From JAEUIE01 sp035430005 (GTDB lineage Bacteria > Planctomycetota > Planctomycetia > Gemmatales > HRBIN36), in assembly GCA_035430005.1 (NCBI GenBank), contig DAOMFV010000206.1, positions 1 through 5,270 on the forward strand: a DNA stretch of 5,270 nucleotides. The letters are read 5' to 3'. This document shows positions 1 to 4,326 of this stretch, in pieces. Numbering within the stretch: the stretch's first letter is position 1; every line of letters starts with the position of its first letter. The notes below the pieces were generated by a model. The model was not told the DNA's origin. It saw nothing but the letters and a program-made list of their open reading frames with translations, and searched no databases. A program made the position numbers and the translations under genes.

Positions 1-873
1 ATAGAGATGCCCGCACACAATCCTGGCGGAGGAGCCGTAGAACGGCAAAGAACCGGTCAGCAGTTCCACATAGGTCACTGCCAGGCTGTATTGATCGGAG
101 TGGATGTTGGTCTTGCCATCGAAGAACTCGGGAGCAGCGTAGGCCAGGGTAAGATTACCGGTGTGCTGGGTGGTGGCATGTTGCAGCAACCGTACCAGGC
201 CATAGTCGCCGACCTTGACGCAACCGCCGACGAGAAGGAGGTTCCCCGGCTTGACGTCTCGGTGTTGCATGTGAGCGATGTTGACGAGGGCATCGAGCCC
301 GAGTGCCGCCTCGCGCAGATAGCGATGGGCTTCGTCGTGGGGCAAGCCTTGCAGGCCGTTTTCCTGTTGTATCCGCAGTCGATCGGCAAGCGACCTGTCC
401 GCCAGTTCCATGCCAATGACGATGTGGGTGGCGGTAGTCCAAATGCCCAACACTGACAGGAGATGAGGATGGCGAATATCCTTGATGGCAGTAAAGGCGC
501 GCAATTCGACCTGTTCCTGCGTGCCGCCCGAAGGAACGAATTTCAACGCTACCTGCAATTTCCCGGGACCACTGGCTTGCCATATCTGTCCGAAACCGCC
601 CTGTCCGAGCAGTCGCACCAGCCGGTAACCTGGGATGGGTTCCGCTCCTTTAACAATGGAAGATGATACCGCAACAGCCGGCGCTGTGGCCGCGTTCGGC
701 GAGCGTTCCTGCTCGAGCCAATCCATTTGTTCCAGCAAGGAAATCCGTCTCGCGAGGATGGCGATCAATGCGGGGTCATCATGACAGAGACGAGCCAGGT
801 CCGGCTTTTGTCCCGCTGCCGATTCTTCCTCATAGCGAAGAAGCAGGTGTTGAATAGTTGAGGTGGGAGTCAT
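1..873 (-). CDS. Serine/threonine protein kinase, planctomycete type (C-terminus beyond window)
   Basis: Partial gene: 291 codons run from the ATG at 873-871 to the window edge without a stop. The product should transfer phosphate from ATP to Ser/Thr of unknown protein substrates. Residues 1-75 form a helical extension of the kind seen before planctomycete kinase domains. The kinase domain then shows the Gly-rich loop GQGGFGQIW (about 90-98), the VALK lysine (K111), the catalytic loop HRDVKPGN (204-211, with D206, K208 and N211 intact), DYG in place of DFG (223-225), APE (247-249) and the SDQYSLA segment (about 259-265). All key catalytic residues seen are present, so it should be active. An in-frame TGA lies upstream and this is the first ATG. 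There is no clear Shine-Dalgarno sequence. It lies 220 bases downstream of the protease on the same strand. Sensor or membrane parts that often follow such domains would lie outside the window. Confidence 0.95.
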   Translation of the reverse strand, partial: MTPTSTIQHLLLRYEEESAAGQKPDLARLCHDDPALIAILARRISLLEQMDWLEQERSPNAATAPAVAVSSSIVKGAEPIPGYRLVRLLGQGGFGQIWQASGPGKLQVALKFVPSGGTQEQVELRAFTAIKDIRHPHLLSVLGIWTTATHIVIGMELADRSLADRLRIQQENGLQGLPHDEAHRYLREAALGLDALVNIAHMQHRDVKPGNLLLVGGCVKVGDYGLVRLLQHATTQHTGNLTLAYAAPEFFDGKTNIHSDQYSLAVTYVELLTGSLPFYGSSARIVCGHLY

Positions 874-1092
874 GCAGTTAGAAACAATGGCGGTTCAACT
901 TTCGGCCTTTCCAGCTTCTGTATTATCCTACATTGGAATAGTGGTAATGGTCATTCATCCTTCAGCATTCTATACCGCCAACCAGCGGCGATGCTACTTC
1001 AATTTGATGGAATGGCATCCTCTTTCCAGCGGGGTGAACTCGATTAAGGACCCCCTCTCCTCTGAGAGGGAAAAGGGATCACCTATCCCGTC
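874..1092. other. Intergenic region between protease stop and kinase start
   Basis: These 219 bases separate two minus-strand genes. They hold one dispersed palindromic repeat at 1031-1078. The rest, 874-1030, shows no convincing gene. A weak minus-strand TATAGA-like box lies near 970-975, but it has no well-spaced -35 partner, so no promoter is called. The plus-strand reading frame through this stretch runs into the repeat and resembles no known protein. Confidence 0.5.
1031..1078 (+). repeat. Dispersed palindromic repeat, copy 1 (CTCGAT / CCCCTC family)
   Basis: It begins GGGGTGAACTCGAT, which matches the start of the two copies at 2606-2661 (reversed) and 2704-2766. A C-rich block and a short hairpin follow: CCCTCTC pairs with GAGAGGG across a CTCT loop (1053-1070). 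It is the most degenerate of the three copies, lacking the CTCACCC segment. It lies between protease and kinase, so the hairpin could weaken read-through on the minus strand. No T-tract follows it there, so it is not called a terminator. Confidence 0.7.
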
Positions 1093-2096
1093 CTACCATA
1101 CTCCATCATGTCTTTGACACGCCGCTTCGAACTGGGGAGTCTTAAGACGAAAGGCATGATCGGCAAGCCAGACAAACTCCACTGTTTCGACTTTGCCATT
1201 GACCTTAAGTTGCAAGATCATCCCTTTCAACTCGTATGTGGCACTCAGCTTGCCGCCGCCGGGGATGATAAAGCTGACTTTGCCATCGCTGGTGAACTCG
1301 ACGCCCATTTCTTTGTCCGAATGAGTGAACCGGCCGACCCAGCGGCCGATGAGGGAGTGTGTCGAGGCGGAAGGATTCTGCTTCTTGATCACCCGTTGCA
1401 GCTCGCGCACCGAGACAGCTACGTTGTTGACTTTGCTGCTATCGATCAGCCCGGAGCACATGGTGTTGAAGCCAACCACCTCGCCGTTGGAGTTGACCAG
1501 AGCACAGCCGCTCGATCCCTTGTCGATGCGTTTGGCCTGGTAGCAGAACACCTCGGCCCGAAGACGCGCTTCCGGTACCGTCACCGCGGCGAAGCCGGCG
1601 AACTCCACCGTGCCCCGATCAAAGTGAAACAGTGTCGGGTTCCTGGCGGCATGACTAACCGCATAGACACTGCTGCCCGGCAAAGGCGTGCTTTCCGCCA
1701 GCCGCAACATGGCTGTGCCTCGCGGCAAGGAAGCGGCCCGCAACAGCGCCAGATCCAAGCCAGGTGAAGTGGCCACCACCTGGGCTGTAATGTACGGCGA
1801 GACCGCTTCGAGCTGCTGCAACGTGCGCTGCCCATCTGAACCATCGTTCAGGGGAAACAGGATGCCCACCATACCGGCGTTCTTCACCACATGCAGCGAA
1901 GTGACGATCAACTTCTCCCGTGTATCGATCACCCAACCGGTGCCTCTGGTTGTGTTCCCTTCCCGTCGCTGGGCGGGAACACCACGGTGGCTGCTGTCAG
2001 TTTCTGACGAAGCCCCTTTTCGAAGAGTTGATCCTGCCCGCAAAGGGCAGCGTGAGGTGTCATCAGCAATAGAGACAGATAGATGAAGGATTTCAT
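1093..2096 (-). CDS. Secreted trypsin-like serine protease with lipocalin-like C-terminal domain; frameshifted near N-terminus
   Basis: The gene is read in two frames. The first, from the ATG at 2096, gives a Sec signal peptide (MKSFIYLSLLLMTPHAALCG, then QDQ) and continues to TAATVVFPP. The second picks up at REGNTTRGTGWVID and runs to the TAG at 1093. Adding one base near 1960-1985, in runs of G/C, joins them into 334 residues. The catalytic triad is complete: His in TSLHVV (codon 1891-1893), Asp in GLDLALL (1753-1755) and Ser in GSSGC (1510-1512), so the fold is trypsin/HtrA-like. No PDZ domain is seen. The last 85 or so residues, from LIGRWVGRF, look like a lipocalin-type beta domain of unknown role. 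The longest uninterrupted ATG frame starts at 2043, but its first 25 residues are an off-frame reading without a signal peptide. Whether the gene is truly broken or the base is a consensus error cannot be told here. Expected location is periplasmic. Confidence 0.85.
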
Positions 2097-2116
2097 GGCC
2101 ACAGCCTTTCGGAGAG

Positions 2117-2147
2117 GTAGAGGGATGTTCGTTACATCAGCCTCTAC
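2117..2147 (-). promoter_or_regulatory. Leader hairpin just upstream of the protease start
   Basis: On the minus strand GTAGAGG pairs with CCTCTAC, and inside it GATGT pairs with ACATC around a five-base loop, with a two-base bulge (AG on the plus strand). That gives 12 base pairs ending 20 bases before the protease ATG at 2096. It could affect translation or mRNA stability, or be a protein-binding palindrome in the divergent space shared with the UPF0158 remnant. The structure is seen in the sequence; the function is inferred. Confidence 0.4.
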
Positions 2148-2203
2148 AACTGGGCCGGGTGGTTTGTGACAATTCATGGGGATGAAATGAAGAATATCAG
2201 GAA

Positions 2204-2550
2204 ATGCTCGTGATACTGAAGGAGGACTCCAACCAAGAAGATGAACTGTGTGACTGGCAGCGAGAGGAACGGGAGAAACGGCGTGAGATCGAAGGATCCA
2301 AAGATTGGATGGCTGTGCCAAGGCGCGATACTCATGAAGCTTACCGTGTCATGGAACGCTTCTGGAGCAGGACGACAAGCTCGTGGAACTGCTGATGACC
2401 GCCATCTCCGGCAAGGGGGCCTTCCGGCGTTTCAAGGATGTCATCCATCGGCATGGACTGGAGAAGTCGTGGTATGCCTACCAGGAAGCCCGGGCAACGG
2501 AAGAACTCAAAGGCTGGCTGGAAGTGTCAGGCATTGCGTATGAGGCTTAG
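2204..2550 (+). pseudogene. UPF0158-family protein, frameshifted and N-terminally shortened
   Basis: From the ATG at 2204, one frame reads a charged stretch and then DTHEAYRVMERF, a family hallmark. It then goes off-frame and stops near 2395. The continuation, EQDDKLVELL...GKGAFRRFKDVIHR...WYAYQEARATEELKGWL, lies in another frame and ends at TAG 2548-2550. Adding one base near 2360-2367, for example restoring TTC CTG GAG, would give a continuous 115-residue protein. Family members are usually about 140-160 residues. The missing part is the start; in-frame codons for NEEYQE sit just upstream of 2204, behind a TGA at 2183. The molecular function of UPF0158 is unknown. It is the only recognisable plus-strand gene here, divergent from the protease and convergent with the LRR gene. 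It is either a decaying gene or one carrying a sequencing indel; the lost N-terminus favours decay. Confidence 0.8.
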
Positions 2551-2605
2551 CGACTGTGGCACCGCTCAGGCCCATGTGCCCAGCTCGAGTTACGACTGTT
2601 GGTCT

Positions 2606-2661
2606 GGTTCCCCTCTCCCTCCTGGGGAGAGGGGTGAGGGGTTTCTAGATCGAGTTCACCC
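2606..2661 (-). repeat. Dispersed palindromic repeat, copy 2 (left arm of inverted pair)
   Basis: On the minus strand it starts GGGTGAACTCGATC and continues through AGAAACCCCTCACCCC into a hairpin in which CCCCTCTCC pairs with GGAGAGGGG (2610-2634). It is largely complementary to copy 3, so the pair could form one long stem with a 42-base loop. Its position 56 bases after the UPF0158 stop is typical of REP-like elements between convergent genes, where they can stabilise or end transcripts. Confidence 0.8.
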
Positions 2662-2703
2662 GTGTTGGTATTTTCTTCTTCGTTAGCAGGGATCGTTTCA
2701 GCC

Positions 2704-2766
2704 GGGGTAGACTCGATCGAGAAACCCCTCACCCCCGGCCCCTCTCCCAGAGAGGGAGAGGGGAGC
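2704..2766 (+). repeat. Dispersed palindromic repeat, copy 3 (right arm of inverted pair)
   Basis: It starts GGGGTAGACTCGATCGAG, then AAACCCCTCACCCC, then a perfect 10-base-pair hairpin in which CCCCTCTCCC (2739-2748) pairs with GGGAGAGGGG (2754-2763) around AGAGA. Compared with copy 2 it carries a few extra bases (CGGCC) before the hairpin. It is the best-preserved hairpin of the three copies. Confidence 0.8.
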
Positions 2767-2816
2767 ATGGGATGGGGTACACTTGGCAGGCCGAGATCAA
2801 TTATCCATCAAGCTGT

Positions 2817-2889
2817 AGCAGGGTTATTCGGAGTAGTGGATCACCCTGGCACGGGTATTAGTAACTCTGGAATGATTCGGGCACTAGGC
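2817..2889 (+). repeat. Diverged direct repeat A (downstream side of LRR gene)
   Basis: The first 36 bases align with 4058-4093 with 28 identities, sharing CGGAGTA and ACCC. After a length-variable middle, GAATGAT.CGGGCAC..GGC is shared again. The left part can fold around AGTA with GGGT outer arms, G-T wobble pairs and two mismatches. It ends 12 bases from the LRR stop codon. It is more degenerate than repeat B at 4058-4126. Confidence 0.65.
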
Positions 2890-2901
2890 TCATGGCGCTT
2901 G

Positions 2902-3936
2902 CTATCTCGCACGGCACTTCGGAACGGCCTTTTTGAATTGGGCGATACCCGCTTCGGTTACTTTGGTGCCGGAAAGAGAAAGATCCTCCATCTTCTTACA
3001 TTTCTCCAGCTCGGCCAGCCCGGCATCGGTGACGTTGTTATCGTTGATCCACAGGGTTTCCAGATTCTTGACCTTGCTGAGGTGCTTCATTCCTGCATCC
3101 GTAACCTTATTCTGCTGCAAGTAGATCGTGCGGAGTTTGGGGAACTGCGCTAACTGCTGCAAACCTTCATCGGTGATCTGGCAGTTGTTCAGGTAGAGGA
3201 TTTCCAGGTTCCGGGCGTTCGTCAGATGTTTCAGGCCGGTGCCGTCGAGTTTCATGTAGCTCAGCAAAAGAGAGCGAAGTCCCGTGAGTCCGGCCAGGTG
3301 TTCCAGTCCGGCGTCGGTGACCCGGGTATTGCTGAGTTGCAGTTCATCCAGCTTCTTCATCTCCTTAAGATGCACGAGACCCTCGTTGGTGATCTGGGTT
3401 CGGCTGAGATCCAGCTTGTACATGTTCTTCATGTGGGCAAGGTGCTCCAGGCCGACATCGGTCACCTTCGTGTTCGCCAGATGGAGCGTATCGATTTTGT
3501 TCATCGGCTTCAGATGGATCAGCCCCTTATCGGTGATGGCGGTTTTATCGAGACGCAGTTCCTGCATGTCCACCAGCCCGGAAATGGCAGCCAGGTCATC
3601 ATCGTGAATGGAGGATTGCGACAAGGCCAGGAAATAGATGCCCTTGGAATCGGCGAGATTGGCCAGACCCTTGCCATCGATCTTGGCAGACCGGAGTTGC
3701 ACGTGGAGCAGCCCCGGAAACCCTTTGAGCACCGCCAAGGTCTCATTGGTCACTTTCTTGCCCTGCATCTGGAGCAGGAGAATTCTCTTGCTGTCACGAT
3801 CCACTTCCATCTTGCCGCCCGACCCCAGGCTGTCGACGACCTGGGTGATCTTTTCCAGTTGATCCTGGCCACGCAATGATGCAGTTGGAAACAGGCAGCA
3901 GCCGAGAAGCAGTAGAGCAGCAAGGTGATATCGCAT
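2902..3936 (-). CDS. Secreted leucine-rich repeat protein (11 full 24-residue repeats plus C-cap)
   Basis: The protein has 344 residues. A Sec signal peptide covers 1-23 (MRYHLAALLLLGCCLFPTASLRG), probably cut before QDQ; LLGC at 10-13 could instead act as a lipobox. A linker follows to about residue 60. Eleven 24-residue repeats then fill 61-324 with the pattern (K/Q)(V/I)TDxGLxxLxxxxxLxxLxLxxT, and a partial twelfth at 325-344 ends KCRAR. The middle and late repeats are regular; the second, third and eighth are the most diverged. Such proteins form curved solenoids used for binding other proteins; the partner is unknown. I chose the ATG at 3936 because GAGG lies five bases upstream and the signal peptide starts there. 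The frame stays open to an ATG at 4068, but that extension would bury the signal peptide and runs through hairpins. No enzymatic domain is seen. Confidence 0.93.
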   Translation of the reverse strand: MRYHLAALLLLGCCLFPTASLRGQDQLEKITQVVDSLGSGGKMEVDRDSKRILLLQMQGKKVTNETLAVLKGFPGLLHVQLRSAKIDGKGLANLADSKGIYFLALSQSSIHDDDLAAISGLVDMQELRLDKTAITDKGLIHLKPMNKIDTLHLANTKVTDVGLEHLAHMKNMYKLDLSRTQITNEGLVHLKEMKKLDELQLSNTRVTDAGLEHLAGLTGLRSLLLSYMKLDGTGLKHLTNARNLEILYLNNCQITDEGLQQLAQFPKLRTIYLQQNKVTDAGMKHLSKVKNLETLWINDNNVTDAGLAELEKCKKMEDLSLSGTKVTEAGIAQFKKAVPKCRAR

Positions 3937-3941
3937 AACGG

Positions 3942-3945
3942 CCTC
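3942..3945 (-). promoter_or_regulatory. Ribosome binding site of the LRR gene
   Basis: GAGG on the minus strand sits five bases before the ATG at 3936. It supports this start over the upstream in-frame ATGs at 3969 and 4068, neither of which begins a sensible signal peptide. Confidence 0.5.
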
Positions 3946-3997
3946 GCATAAGAGGAGGACAATGTTCATTGTATTGAGCGACAGACCATGAAATGGT

Positions 3998-4025
3998 GGG
4001 TCATGCTTGTACTCAAGCATGACCC
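3998..4025 (-). repeat. Perfect 12-base-pair AGTA-loop hairpin in the LRR leader
   Basis: On the minus strand GGGTCATGCTTG pairs exactly with CAAGCATGACCC around AGTA. It lies 62 bases upstream of the LRR start and may be transcribed in its leader. No T-tract follows on either strand, so it is not a standard terminator. Its outer arms GGGTCAT/ATGACCC and its loop match the hairpin at 4062-4085, while its inner stem differs. Confidence 0.7.
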
Positions 4026-4057
4026 TGCTTGCGAGGACGAGTGTCGTTACTCGGCGA

Positions 4058-4126
4058 AGCAAGGTCATCCGGAGTACCGGATAACCCCGCCACAGCTTTC
4101 GGTTTAGAATGATCCGGGCACCCGGC
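4058..4126 (+). repeat. Diverged direct repeat B (upstream side of LRR gene), with AGTA-loop hairpin
   Basis: This is the counterpart of 2817-2889 in the same orientation. Its left part is a hairpin: GGTCATCCGG (4063-4072) pairs with CCGGATAACC (4077-4086) around AGTA (4073-4076), nine of ten positions pairing. Its right part contains CCGGG and CCCGG flanking CA, a second small palindrome, within the shared GAATGAT.CGGGCAC block. It starts 122 bases upstream of the LRR ATG. Confidence 0.65.
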
Positions 4127-4152
4127 GGCCCCGGCTTCGTCGTTTAGGCAAA

Positions 4153-4198
4153 GGCACCTACCGCTATTTCAAGAATACCTGACTCATCTGTAGGTGCC
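4153..4198. repeat. Inverted repeat GGCACCTAC / GTAGGTGCC
   Basis: Nine bases at 4153-4161 are the exact reverse complement of 4190-4198, with a 28-base loop. The right arm abuts the next hairpin. It lies beyond the PEP-CTERM terminator on the minus strand, so it is probably not part of that gene's transcript. Confidence 0.5.
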
Positions 4199-4228
4199 AC
4201 GGAAATGCGGTATGTCCGCTTTTCCGTG
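4198..4228. repeat. Hairpin with CACGGAAA arms
   Basis: CACGGAAA pairs with TTTCCGTG. After a T-T mismatch, GCGG pairs with CCGC around TATGT, giving 12 pairs in total. No T-tract follows on either strand. Its outer CACGGA/TCCGTG bases match those of the terminator hairpin at 4257-4288, so the two may be related or able to pair with each other. Confidence 0.55.
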
Positions 4229-4246
4229 TTGGACTGGCAGCGATTG

Positions 4247-4288
4247 CAAAACCAAACACGGAGGAGAATGAGTACATTCACCTCCGTG
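4247..4288 (-). terminator. Rho-independent terminator of the PEP-CTERM gene
   Basis: On the minus strand, 38 bases after the TGA, CACGGAGG pairs with CCTCCGTG. After one mismatch, GAATG pairs with CATTC around a four-base loop (AGTA on the plus strand). The stem has 13 pairs and is followed by the T-rich TTTGGTTTTG at 4256-4247. Placement, stem and tract together fit intrinsic termination of the gene ending at 4327. Confidence 0.75.
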
Positions 4289-4326
4289 GCACGGCTTTCA
4301 TTAATGTCCCAGGCACCCGACTGACC

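Larger units (their letters stand above)
2551..2901. other. Repeat-rich convergent intergenic region
   Basis: This lies between the UPF0158 remnant and the LRR stop codon. It contains a facing pair of dispersed repeats (2606-2661 and 2704-2766, separated by 42 bases) and one copy of the direct repeat that also lies upstream of the LRR gene (2817-2889). Reading frames crossing it translate to PGPSPREGEG-like strings, typical of GC-rich repeats rather than proteins. No gene is called. Confidence 0.6.
3937..4326. other. Hairpin-dense intergenic region upstream of the LRR gene
   Basis: These 390 bases hold no convincing gene but at least six inverted repeats in a row: ACCAT/ATGGT at 3985-3997, the 12-base-pair stem at 3998-4025, a segmented stem at about 4025-4061 (TGCTT with AAGCA outside, CGAGT with ACTCG inside), the AGTA hairpin at 4062-4085, GGCACCTAC/GTAGGTGCC at 4153-4198, the stem at 4198-4228 and the terminator at 4257-4288. 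The LRR promoter must lie somewhere here, but I cannot place it with confidence. Confidence 0.6.

Noticed and set aside
7..456. Long plus-strand reading frame opposite the kinase
   Set aside because: The minus-strand frame shows all kinase motifs; this is its antisense shadow.
863..1117. Plus-strand frame of 84 codons between kinase and protease
   Set aside because: It runs through a dispersed repeat and into the protease 3' end, has no ribosome binding site, and resembles no protein.
1108..1767. Plus-strand frame of 219 codons
   Set aside because: Antisense to the protease, whose catalytic triad and domain order are clear on the minus strand.
1955..1990. Programmed -1 frameshift in the protease
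   Set aside because: No slippery heptamer in the right phase was found before the shift region.
2097..2321. Upstream extension of the minus-strand frame before the protease signal peptide
   Set aside because: It would put over 70 residues before a clear signal peptide and overlap the divergent UPF0158 remnant.
2547..3153. Frames on both strands translating to PGPSPREGEG-like strings
   Set aside because: These come from the dispersed repeats; such Pro/Gly/Ser/Glu strings are a common false prediction in GC-rich genomes.
3226..3879. Plus-strand frame of 217 codons with a repeating pattern
   Set aside because: Its periodicity is the shadow of the 72-base LRR repeats on the minus strand.
2902..3936. 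CRISPR-like or tandem DNA repeat
   Set aside because: The 72-base periodicity is the coding sequence of 24-residue LRRs and is diverged at DNA level; no spacer-repeat structure exists anywhere in the window.
3937..4068. Longer LRR protein starting at ATG 4068
   Set aside because: The extra 44 residues precede a proper signal peptide and are encoded by hairpin sequence; the start at 3936 has a GAGG site.
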